Virus record (IMG/VR): IMGVR_UViG_3300037070_004261
Span: 1-24,803 of that record
Strand: one strand, 5' to 3'
Length of the DNA stretch: 24,803 nt
From: a virus
The notes below the pieces were generated by a model. That model searched no databases, had not been told where the DNA came from, and saw nothing but the letters and a program-made list of their open reading frames with translations. Both the position numbers and the translations under genes were made by a program. Of the stretch, positions 7,303 through 13,845 are shown in pieces; the first letter of the stretch is position 1, and each line of letters begins with the position of its first letter.

Positions 7303-7994
7303 CGCCGTATTACGAACAGGACGGCATCACTATCTACCACGGTGACTGCCGGGATGTACTGCCGCAACTTGGTTCCTTTGACCTTGTCGTTGCTGATCCA
7401 CCTTATTCGTTCGGTATGGCCTCGACATTCCAAGAATCCAAGGCTGGCAGTTGGGCCGATCTGATGAACGCGGCCACGTGGTACGCATCGTGGCTCAATG
7501 AATGCCGCAGGATTACGGCAAATCGGGCTGGAGCGGCTTGGGTGTTCAACTCATGGCGAAGTTTTCCGATTCTTGCCAGAGCCGCACATGAGAGCGGGTG
7601 GCCCATCGAGTCGCTATTGGTTTGGGATAAGCAGTGGATTGGCCCCGGTGGATTACGTGGCTTGCGTCCGTCCTACGAACTGGTTGCGTTGTTTGCTCAT
7701 CCTGAGTTCTCACTTGAAGATCGAGGATTGCCCGATATCTGGGCATCGAAATGGTCAGCGCTGAAACCACACGGCCATCCTGCTGAGAAGCCCCAAGCGC
7801 TTGTAGCGCGGCTGATTCGAGAGAGCAACGCTCACAATGTCCTCGACCCGTTCTGTGGTTCAGGCACGACATTGGCAGCGGCTAAGGGACTCGGCTACAC
7901 GGCTGTGGGTATCGAGGCTGAAGAACGCTACTGCGAGATTGCAGCACGTCGTCTTTCACAGGGCGTGCTCTTTGGCGAAGAGGCCGTGGCATGA
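7299..7994 (+). CDS. DNA methyltransferase, beta-type (N6-adenine or N4-cytosine)
   Basis: 231 residues. The catalytic motif DPPYSFG (33-39) precedes the SAM-binding motif DPFCGSGTTLAAA (183-195), the order of beta-class amino-methyltransferases; HPAEKPQALVARLI (160-173) is the usual segment ahead of motif I. DPPY allows adenine N6 or cytosine N4 methylation. The protein is short, with little room for a separate target-recognition domain, so the site may be short. ATG 7299 forms an ATGA overlap with the previous gene; an in-frame ATG at 7266 would overlap further and is less likely. No cognate restriction gene is nearby, so it looks like an orphan phage enzyme, for instance for protection from host restriction. 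It is the only DNA-directed gene in the sugar cassette. Confidence 0.88.
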   Translation: MTPYYEQDGITIYHGDCRDVLPQLGSFDLVVADPPYSFGMASTFQESKAGSWADLMNAATWYASWLNECRRITANRAGAAWVFNSWRSFPILARAAHESGWPIESLLVWDKQWIGPGGLRGLRPSYELVALFAHPEFSLEDRGLPDIWASKWSALKPHGHPAEKPQALVARLIRESNAHNVLDPFCGSGTTLAAAKGLGYTAVGIEAEERYCEIAARRLSQGVLFGEEAVA

Positions 7995-8716
7995 CCTGTT
8001 GGGCAATGACCATTGCTTACAACGAGGCGACGCTGATCAAGTACTGGGTTCGCGCATATCGCGCGTTCTGCGACAAGGTCATCGTCTACTGCGACCTGGG
8101 TTCAGACGACGGCACGGCTGCGCTGGCGCGTCGTGCGGGGGCTGAGGTGCGTCCTTACGGACCGAGCGGCCTGGACGACGTTGAGTTTATTGCGTTCGCA
8201 CAGGAGCACTACAGAGAGGCGCGTGGGCATGCGGATTGGGTCATCTGGACCGACGCCGATGAGATCCTGTACCACCCGAGCCTGTCTGAGCGATTGGCCG
8301 AGCTGCGTCAGTCTGGCGTGAACTATCCGACCATCACGGGATACAGCATGATGGCCGACCATCCACCGACCGGCCCAGGCCAGATTTACGACCAGTTGCA
8401 GTGCGGGTTTCAGTCTGACGCCTACTCGAAGGTCTGCATCTTCGATCCAGCGCTCGATGTGGCGTGGTCTACGGGTAAACACACGGCTGAGGTTTCAGGC
8501 GCTGTAGCCGACGACGGTTCCGATCCGCTCAAACTGCTGCATTATCGCTGGCTGGGGGAGGCGTATTTCCTCGAACGGAACCGGCGTAACTACGCCCGGC
8601 TCAACGCGATGAACAAGGCCATGCAGCACGGACGTGAGATCTACCCTGGAGCACAAGGCCCGTACAGCCCAACCTGGTATGCCGATCGCCGCGGTATCGC
8701 TGAGGTGTGTGTATGA
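7991..8716 (+). CDS. Glycosyltransferase family 2-like protein
   Basis: 241 residues. CWAMTIAYNEATLIKYWVRA (3-22) is the N-terminal strand and helix of the Glyco_tranf_2_4 type, YCDLGSDDGT (33-42) is the nucleotide-binding turn, and WTDADEIL (86-93) contains the DxD metal site. The C-terminal half has His-rich TGKHTAEV and LKLLHYRWLGE, common in this group. It probably transfers a sugar to a surface or protein acceptor. ATG 7991 forms an ATGA overlap with the methyltransferase gene, and the stop overlaps the next gene likewise. Of the four glycosyltransferase-like proteins here this has the clearest family pattern. Confidence 0.82.
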   Translation: MTCWAMTIAYNEATLIKYWVRAYRAFCDKVIVYCDLGSDDGTAALARRAGAEVRPYGPSGLDDVEFIAFAQEHYREARGHADWVIWTDADEILYHPSLSERLAELRQSGVNYPTITGYSMMADHPPTGPGQIYDQLQCGFQSDAYSKVCIFDPALDVAWSTGKHTAEVSGAVADDGSDPLKLLHYRWLGEAYFLERNRRNYARLNAMNKAMQHGREIYPGAQGPYSPTWYADRRGIAEVCV

Positions 8717-9114
8717 CTACGACCATGACGTCGCTCGTGCAGTTGTATGCCGAGGATCAGGAACGCGAGGTGGTGAGCCTGCTGGTCAAGTGCGGCTGGC
8801 AGCGCAGTGCTATTCCGTCTGTTGAGGTGCTGGCTGAGGCGGCCATGACCGGCTGTGCGTATGTCGCGCTCAGGGATGGTCGCGTGGTCGGGTTCATTCG
8901 GGTGATCAGCGATGGCGAGGTGGTGTCCTACGTGACGGAGTTGGCGGTGAACGAACGTGTACGGCACCAGGGGATTGGCCGAGCGCTGATCGACGCCGTG
9001 GCTGCTGAGTTTCCTAAAGCGCGTATCGATCTGCTGTCTACGCAACTGGCGCAGTCGTTCTACGAAGAGGTTGGGTTCACACAGAAGGCTGGGTATCGCC
9101 GATGGCCGACATGA
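8713..9114 (+). CDS. GNAT-family N-acetyltransferase
   Basis: 133 residues, typical of a single GNAT domain. VTELAVNERVRHQGIGRALI (74-93) is motif A, with R84-H-Q-G-I-G89 forming the acetyl-CoA pyrophosphate loop. SFYEEVGFTQKAGY (115-128) is the usual motif B region. ATG 8713 is favoured by its ATGA overlap with the previous stop; a GTG at 8707 is also in frame. Placed immediately before a sugar aminotransferase, it could acylate the new amino group of an aminosugar, though GNAT proteins also acetylate proteins and antibiotics. The substrate is inference from context only. Confidence 0.85.
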   Translation: MTTTMTSLVQLYAEDQEREVVSLLVKCGWQRSAIPSVEVLAEAAMTGCAYVALRDGRVVGFIRVISDGEVVSYVTELAVNERVRHQGIGRALIDAVAAEFPKARIDLLSTQLAQSFYEEVGFTQKAGYRRWPT

Positions 9115-10214
9115 TCCCGTTGTTCAAAGTGTTTATGGCTCCCGATGCCAAGGATCGAGTCGGGGCAACTCTCGATTCTGGGTACGTCGGCGAGGGGTCG
9201 CGCGTGCAGGAGTTCGAGGAAGCCTTCGGGCAACTAGTGGGATTCCCTCTTCCCTCCCCGCTAGCGCTCAACTCCTGTACGTCGGCGCTCGACCTGGCCT
9301 GTCACCTGATCGGTGTCGGGCTTGGCGACGAAGTGATCACCACGCCCATGACGTGTACGGCCACGAACGGCGTGCTCGTGAACCGCGGCGCCAAGATCGT
9401 CTGGGCTGATATTGATCCGGTTACGGGCCTGATCGACCCGTTAGATGTGAAGCGGAAACTGACGCACCGTACGAAAGCGATCATGGCAGTTGACTGGGCC
9501 GGTCGTTCGTGCGACTACTGGGCGCTACGTACGGCTAGCCATGAGTTGCGTCGTGTGCCGATCATTCAGGATGCGGCCCACAACCTGTTCGTCGATCCTG
9601 ACAACCGAGGCGACTACGTGGCCTGGTCGTTCGGGCCGATCAAGCACCTGACGTGCGGCGGCTACGGCGGCGCGCTGATGGTGCCCGAGAGACAGCACGA
9701 GCGCGGCCGGCTGCTGCGCTGGCATGGCTTGGACCGTACCAGCAAGGCCGACTTCCGCTGTGAGCAGAACATCACGGAGGTGGGTTACCGCTACCACATG
9801 ACCGACGACATGGCGTCCGTCGGGCTGGCCAACATTCCCCACGTTGCAGACCTCGTGGCCAAGCATCGCGAGAACGCAGCGTGGTACTCGCAGCGGTTCC
9901 AGGGCGTGCCGGGCATCACATCGCCTCCTGATGACCCGGCGTCGTCCTGGTGGCTCTACTGCCTCCTGGCTGATGACCGAGCGTCGTTGATCGAGCATCT
10001 GGCCAGCCGAGGCGTCGCGGCCAGCCCCGTCCATCGCAGGAACGATACCCACCCAGCATTCTTCTACCCGAACGGGCCACTGCCCGGCGTCGACCACTTC
10101 GCTGAGCAGGAATGCGCCATTCCAGTCGGGTGGTGGTGCTCACAAGAAGATCTCCAAGGCGTGGCTGACGCCGTGATCGAGTGGGCGTATTCACGCCAAT
10201 TGGTGGCCGCATGA
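9111..10214 (+). CDS. DegT/DnrJ/EryC1/StrS-family sugar aminotransferase
   Basis: 367 residues. ALNSCTSALDLA (52-63) is the phosphate-binding loop, DEVITTPMTCTATNG (73-87) the family core, VPIIQDAAHNLF (149-160) contains PLP-contacting Asp154, and AWSFGPIKHLTCGGYGG (171-187) carries Lys178 at the Schiff-base position. Unlike the His-bearing relative at 4757 it keeps the Lys and should be a genuine aminotransferase acting on a keto-sugar nucleotide. ATG 9111 gives the ATGA overlap common in this operon; ATG 9102 would add three residues. It is the last enzyme of the cassette and overlaps a micro-gene. With the GNAT gene before it, an N-acylated amino sugar is a reasonable product. Confidence 0.88.
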   Translation: MIPLFKVFMAPDAKDRVGATLDSGYVGEGSRVQEFEEAFGQLVGFPLPSPLALNSCTSALDLACHLIGVGLGDEVITTPMTCTATNGVLVNRGAKIVWADIDPVTGLIDPLDVKRKLTHRTKAIMAVDWAGRSCDYWALRTASHELRRVPIIQDAAHNLFVDPDNRGDYVAWSFGPIKHLTCGGYGGALMVPERQHERGRLLRWHGLDRTSKADFRCEQNITEVGYRYHMTDDMASVGLANIPHVADLVAKHRENAAWYSQRFQGVPGITSPPDDPASSWWLYCLLADDRASLIEHLASRGVAASPVHRRNDTHPAFFYPNGPLPGVDHFAEQECAIPVGWWCSQEDLQGVADAVIEWAYSRQLVAA

Positions 10215-10303
10215 CGCTCGTCCGATTCCCGACGAAACCTGACCGAGCTAAGCCGCCCATGAAGCCCAAGCCCAAGCCGAAGCCACCGAAGCGGCCCTAC
10301 TGA
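10211..10303 (+). CDS. 30-residue Lys/Pro-rich micro-protein
   Basis: This short frame fills the gap between aminotransferase and connector exactly: its ATG forms an ATGA overlap with the preceding stop, and its TGA overlaps the next ATG by one base. The product begins MTLVRFPTKPDRAKPP and continues as an alternating Lys-Pro tract ending KRPY, so it is very basic. No domain is recognisable. It could be a translational-coupling leader for the connector gene, or a small nucleic-acid- or capsid-binding peptide. The perfect overlaps at both ends are the reason to call it. Confidence 0.6.
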   Translation: MTLVRFPTKPDRAKPPMKPKPKPKPPKRPY

Positions 10304-10941
10304 TGAGCGCCAACCTCTACGCGACTGTTTCCCAATTGCGTGATCGGTTGGGCATCACTGACGTATCCCAGGACTTGATGCTCGACCAGGCGCTCCAGTC
10401 GGCTTCGCGCTGGATCGACAAGACACTGGGTCGGCGATTCTTCACGACGACCGCCGATGAGATCCGCTACTTTACGGCCTGCGATGCGTACTGGTATCTC
10501 GAAACGGGCGACCTGCTCAGTGTCACCACGCTCGCTACAGACGCGAATGGTGACGGGGTCTATGAGACAACGTGGACGGTCGCCACTGACTACTGGCTCG
10601 GGCCGCGTAATGCGCAGCTCGACAGCGAACCGTATACCTGTATCAACCGAACCTCGTACTCAGGCCGCTTCAGTTTCCCGGCCTATCCCGACGCGGTACA
10701 GGTTACCGGCAAGTTTGGCTACTGCACGCTGGCCAACGTCCCGCCGCAGATTCGTGAGCTGACCTTGTCTCTCGCTGAGACGGGCGCCGGCTCAGTCGGT
10801 GGCGGCGACCTCGCTATTCCTGGCGTCCAGAGTTACAAGATCGGCAACGAACTGTCCGTGACGATGGGTGGCAGTAATCGTGTGAACGATTCGACGAGGT
10901 CGGTGCTCGCACAATTCAGCCGCGGCGGATTCGTGACCTGA
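10303..10941 (+). CDS. Head-tail connector protein
   Basis: 212 residues. The N-terminal TVSQLRDRLGITDVSQDLML and the helical LQSASRWIDKTLGRRF (about residues 30-45) match gp6-like/Phage_connect adaptor proteins that form the ring under the portal. The middle holds a beta-rich insertion (WTVATDYWLGPRNA), and a helix near PPQIRELTLSLAE follows. It probably binds the portal and seats the head-closure protein encoded next. ATG 10303 overlaps the micro-gene stop by one base and the stop overlaps the next ATG by one base. The position between capsid and head-closure genes supports the call. Confidence 0.82.
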   Translation: MSANLYATVSQLRDRLGITDVSQDLMLDQALQSASRWIDKTLGRRFFTTTADEIRYFTACDAYWYLETGDLLSVTTLATDANGDGVYETTWTVATDYWLGPRNAQLDSEPYTCINRTSYSGRFSFPAYPDAVQVTGKFGYCTLANVPPQIRELTLSLAETGAGSVGGGDLAIPGVQSYKIGNELSVTMGGSNRVNDSTRSVLAQFSRGGFVT

Positions 10942-11309
10942 TGGCGATTCCTGGTCTGGCTGGCCAGGCTCGACTTCGAGCAGCTCTGGCACACACGTTC
11001 ACTGCGAGTGCGACCATCTTGCGCAAGACGCAGGTTGCGGATAGCACCGGCGGGTACACCGATACCTACGCGTCGGTTGCTACGCATATGTGCTCGTTCG
11101 CGCGGTCCCAGGTTACGCCGATCGAACGCGAGAACGCGGTGCAGGTCCGCTCCATCTCAATGTGGAACTTCGTGTTCGCAGCCGAGACAGATATCCGCAC
11201 GACGGATCGGATTTACATTTCCGCTGAGGACCGGACCTTTGAGGTCGTTTCGTCGGCAACCGGCAGCATCAAACTCGCGACCCGCGTTATCTGCCAGGAA
11301 ATCACCTAA
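10941..11309 (+). CDS. Head closure / head-tail joining protein
   Basis: 122 residues. FTASATILRKTQVADSTGGY (20-39), a mid-protein WNFVFAAETDIRTTDRIYI and DRTFEVVSS form the small beta-barrel pattern of SPP1 gp16/HK97-type head-closure proteins. It would cap the connector after DNA packaging and provide the tail-docking surface. The start overlaps the connector stop by one base. It is followed by a 91-base intergenic gap, the largest break in this run of head genes. Confidence 0.78.
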   Translation: MAIPGLAGQARLRAALAHTFTASATILRKTQVADSTGGYTDTYASVATHMCSFARSQVTPIERENAVQVRSISMWNFVFAAETDIRTTDRIYISAEDRTFEVVSSATGSIKLATRVICQEIT

Positions 11310-11400
11310 CCCCCAACCACGCCACAACCCGTGGCAGCTTGGCACGCGCCAGTCCTCTGGCTCCTGACAAGGACTTAGCAGAAGGAGTCAGGACACCGCT
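11310..11400 (+). promoter_or_regulatory. 91-base intercistronic region with two possible RNA hairpins
   Basis: The only sizeable gap between + strand head and tail genes. It contains a perfect 5-bp hairpin GCCAC-AACCC-GTGGC (11322-11336) and a 7-bp inverted repeat TCCTGAC/GTCAGGA (11362-11368 and 11387-11393). The ribosome site GAAGGAG (11381-11387) lies at the base of the second, so folding could limit translation of the next gene. No T-run follows either stem, so I do not call a terminator. Confidence 0.35.
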
Positions 11401-11760
11401 ATGGCCCGTTCACTTTTAACCCCAACTACTGTCGCTGCGACGGGCGTCGTGCTCGCATCCGCTGTTGCCGTTGACGCTGGTAACGGCAACGAGTGGACGA
11501 ACACTGGTCGCTCGCTCATCGAGATCTTCAACAACTCGGCGTCCGCAATCACTGCGACGTTCGTGACTAACGGCACGTACAGCGTCGGTACTCAGGCATA
11601 TGCCATTGCTGACAATACGGTGACCGTCGCGGCGAGTGCGACGATGGCGGCCGGTCCGTTCGATACCGCGCTCTATAACAGTACGACGTCTACGGTTCAG
11701 GTGAACTGGTCGAGCGGTACCAGCATTACCGCGCGTGTGATCCTGCTCGGCGCGTCCTGA
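11401..11760 (+). CDS. Hypothetical virion protein, possible head decoration
   Basis: 119 residues rich in Thr, Ser, Ala and Val with almost no charge, typical of an all-beta structural protein. It starts MARSLLTPTTVAATGVVL and contains WTNTGRSLIEIFNNSASAIT, a pattern I associate with small uncharacterised proteins near head-tail genes. The hydrophobic N-terminus is not a convincing signal peptide. It has GAAGGAG 13 bases ahead of the ATG and sits alone after the intergenic gap, suggesting expression adjusted separately. A decoration or head-fibre role is only a guess. Confidence 0.6.
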   Translation: MARSLLTPTTVAATGVVLASAVAVDAGNGNEWTNTGRSLIEIFNNSASAITATFVTNGTYSVGTQAYAIADNTVTVAASATMAAGPFDTALYNSTTSTVQVNWSSGTSITARVILLGAS

Positions 11761-11761
11761 T

Positions 11762-12238
11762 ATGCCCGGTCCAACGAAGAACGTTGCTTCGTTCAGGACC
11801 AGCGTCGTCGTCAGGTTTGACAACACGGGCAGGCTGGCGCAGCAGATGAGGCAGCGCATGCACGAGGTAGTAGACGCTGCCGCTGGAGCAGTGCAGACGC
11901 GCGCCACGCAACTGGCGCCTGTCGATACCGGTGCCCTTCGCAATTCGATCTATATCAACAATGGTGACGCCAGCGACTACACCCAGCGAGTCGGTACGGC
12001 GCAGAGTCTCAATCCCGATATGGTTGCGCTCGAGGAGATCGACCCGGAATTCGTCATCTCGGTGTCGACGTCGCCGGGTGTTGATTCTTATATCTCGGTT
12101 GTGGGCGTGGCGGCTGACTACGGCTTGTTCCAGGAGCTTGGTACCCGTCATAACCGGCCGCAGCCGTTCATGCTGCCGGCCGCTCTGGGTACGCAAGACG
12201 ACTTTGAACAGGCTATGACGCACATAGCTGATCCCTGA
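11762..12238 (+). CDS. HK97 gp10-like tail completion protein
   Basis: 158 residues. The family signature APVDTGALRNSI (52-63) and VGVAADYGLFQELGTRHNRP followed by QPFMLPAA are both present, with the expected helix between residues 20 and 50. HK97 gp10-like proteins help join the tail to the filled head. It begins one base after the preceding stop and is followed by the tail terminator gene, the standard order. Confidence 0.88.
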   Translation: MPGPTKNVASFRTSVVVRFDNTGRLAQQMRQRMHEVVDAAAGAVQTRATQLAPVDTGALRNSIYINNGDASDYTQRVGTAQSLNPDMVALEEIDPEFVISVSTSPGVDSYISVVGVAADYGLFQELGTRHNRPQPFMLPAALGTQDDFEQAMTHIADP

Positions 12239-12250
12239 GTTGGGTGGTAC

Positions 12251-12688
12251 ATGAGCGCCGACCTCTCGCGAATCGACCAGTGGATCATGGGCATTCTGGC
12301 CGGTGACATCACACTGGCGACATCGGTTAGTAGTCGCATCTATGGCGATATGGCGCCACAGGGCTCAAGCATGCCGCTGGTGCTGTTCTCGTATCTTGGT
12401 GGTGCCGACAAGGTGCTGACGCTTCGCACACGCTTCACCAACGCGATCTATCTGATTCGCGCTGTGGGTGGTGGATCGTCCTATAACGCGATCGAGTCCA
12501 TCGCGGACCGTATTGATGAGCTGTTGACAACGTCCTTGCCGGACCAGGGCACGATCGTCCGCGACATTCGCGTGTCTTCCTGTACGCGCGAGCAGCCACA
12601 TCAGCGGAAAGATATGGAGAATGGCGTGCCGACCATGTACCTGGGCGGGTTCTATCGAATTCGCTATCAGCCGCTCGTCGTTGTATGA
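12251..12688 (+). CDS. Tail terminator protein (DUF3168-like)
   Basis: 145 residues. IDQWIMGILAGDITLATSVS and SRIYGDMAPQGSSMPLVLFS at the N-terminus, followed by IESIADRIDELLTT and a C-terminal YLGGFYRIRYQPLV strand, follow the layout of small alpha/beta tail terminators such as lambda gpU-like and DUF3168 proteins. It should stop tail-tube polymerisation and form the head-binding end. Gene order between gp10-like and tail tube genes supports this. Sequence similarity is diffuse, so the family name is tentative. Confidence 0.65.
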   Translation: MSADLSRIDQWIMGILAGDITLATSVSSRIYGDMAPQGSSMPLVLFSYLGGADKVLTLRTRFTNAIYLIRAVGGGSSYNAIESIADRIDELLTTSLPDQGTIVRDIRVSSCTREQPHQRKDMENGVPTMYLGGFYRIRYQPLVVV

Positions 12689-12945
12689 AGGATGAGCGCG
12701 ACTTCTGGATTCAGGTGCGGCGCGGGTTGTCAATCGTTACCCACTCGGTCGATGCCGAGCGCGCTCGCGATCCGATGTGGGCAGAGTTCACACGCGGGAT
12801 GAACATCGCGGTAAGGGCTATTGAGGTCCGATGGCGGCTACCGCACAGCAGTATTCGCACCATCGGACAATTGATACCTAACGAGCCACCGGCTGAACCG
12901 CTCGCTCGATCTGAAGAAAGGATCGGGCAGACAGATGCCGTTTAG
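12685..12945 (+). CDS. Small hypothetical protein
   Basis: 86 residues, ATGA-overlapped with the terminator stop and overlapping the tail tube start by 11 bases. It begins MKDERDFWIQVRRGLSIVTH and is mostly helical and charged up to residue 50, then ends in a Pro-rich tail (IPNEPPAEPLARSEE). No known domain is visible. Its position suggests a minor tail assembly or accessory factor. Confidence 0.55.
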   Translation: MKDERDFWIQVRRGLSIVTHSVDAERARDPMWAEFTRGMNIAVRAIEVRWRLPHSSIRTIGQLIPNEPPAEPLARSEERIGQTDAV

Positions 12946-13330
12946 CTCAGGCAATATCGCGACCTTCTCGCTCGGGGGTAACGATCTTAGTGCATATGTG
13001 ACGAGTGCCAGTATCAGCATTGAACGTAACATCAGCGACATCACCCCAATCGGCGGCAATGCCGCTAGTAAGCTAGTTGGGGCTTACTCGGGCACGATCA
13101 GCCTGGAAGGAGGCTACGACCCGACGGTAGACGGCATCCTGTCAGCGATGATGCTCGCCGCGACGCCTGCATTGCAGGCTTTCGTGTATCGGCCATCTGG
13201 CTCGGGCGGCGGTACGCGTGCCATTGGCGGGAGTGGCTACCTGGCAAGTTACGAAGTGGATACGCCAGGCGATGACACGGCGACGTGGACTGCCGAGGTG
13301 GCAGTGGTCGGCACGATCACCGACGCTTAG
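12935..13330 (+). CDS. Major tail tube protein
   Basis: 131 residues, beta-rich. GGNDLSAYVTSASISIERNI, a DITPIGGNAASKLVGAYSG turn, TISLEGGYDPTVDGIL and a late ATWTAEVAVVGTIT strand match the compact tail tube fold seen in many siphoviruses. Subunits would stack as rings around the tape measure. An AAAGGA site lies 12 bases before ATG 12935. Its stop (13328-13330) overlaps the stop of the reverse-strand lipoprotein gene. The gene lies immediately upstream of the moron and the chaperones, as expected for a tube gene. Confidence 0.78.
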   Translation: MPFSSGNIATFSLGGNDLSAYVTSASISIERNISDITPIGGNAASKLVGAYSGTISLEGGYDPTVDGILSAMMLAATPALQAFVYRPSGSGGGTRAIGGSGYLASYEVDTPGDDTATWTAEVAVVGTITDA

Positions 13331-13785
13331 CGGACGTGCTCGAAGGCTACCCAGCCGGCCTTGCCGAACTGGGGGCCTTCCATCACGCGCACCTTGGTCA
13401 TGTCTCGGTACTGCTCCAGGACAAGGAGACGCGTTCCGTTAGCTACTGGAAAGATGCGCTCCTGGCGTATCAGTTCCTCTATGCCGATCTTGTCTTTTGC
13501 CGCGAGCGCCTTGGTGTATGCCTCTTGCCAGACTTCAGTTCCAGCGAGATACCACTCGCTGTTCCCTCCTGACCACAGGCGAGCATCTAGACCGACTGAT
13601 GGTCGTGTCTGCACCGGCGTGCTGGTAGGGCGCGGGGTCGGTTTGGGCGGCGGAAGAAGCGTGGGCGTTGGAAGTACCAGGCGCGCGGTCGGCGTAGCGC
13701 CCGTTATGGGTGGTGCTGCCGCTGAACAACCCACAACGAGTAGTACGGCAAGCATGCTGACGACTCCCACCAGCCATCGACGCAT
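13327..13785 (-). CDS. Secreted lipoprotein with SH3-like domain, reverse-strand moron
   Basis: 152 residues. MRRWLVGVVSMLAVLLVVGC is a complete lipoprotein signal peptide: two Arg, a hydrophobic core, and the lipobox VVGC with Cys20 as lipidation site. Residues 30-65 form a Pro/Thr linker. The C-terminal part from about residue 108 (RIFPVANGTRLLVLEQ, then TKVRVMEGPQFGKAGWVAF) matches bacterial SH3-like domains, which often bind cell-wall peptide. The protein should be anchored outside the cytoplasmic membrane. ATG 13785 fits the signal peptide; the frame opens further upstream but no better start lies there. It is opposite to all neighbours, ends tail-to-tail on the tube gene, and has its own promoter. 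Phage lipoproteins such as those of Streptococcus phage TP-J34 block superinfection; that role is inferred here. Confidence 0.82.
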   Translation of the reverse strand: MRRWLVGVVSMLAVLLVVGCSAAAPPITGATPTARLVLPTPTLLPPPKPTPRPTSTPVQTRPSVGLDARLWSGGNSEWYLAGTEVWQEAYTKALAAKDKIGIEELIRQERIFPVANGTRLLVLEQYRDMTKVRVMEGPQFGKAGWVAFEHVR

Positions 13786-13794
13786 AGCCGGCGC

Positions 13795-13823
13795 AGCGTA
13801 CGCGACAAAGGTCACCCTGTCAA
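13795..13823 (-). promoter_or_regulatory. Promoter of the reverse-strand lipoprotein gene
   Basis: On the reverse strand, a perfect -35 TTGACA (13823-13818) is followed after 17 bases by TACGCT (13800-13795), with ATG only nine bases further on. The predicted transcript would start within a few bases of the ATG, so it would be leaderless or nearly so; no ribosome site is present. Confidence 0.6.
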
Positions 13824-13845
13824 TCATCCCCCCTGAGGAGGGCGC

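Noticed and set aside
11322-11336. Intrinsic terminator after the head-closure gene
   Set aside because: The hairpin is short and no T-run follows it.
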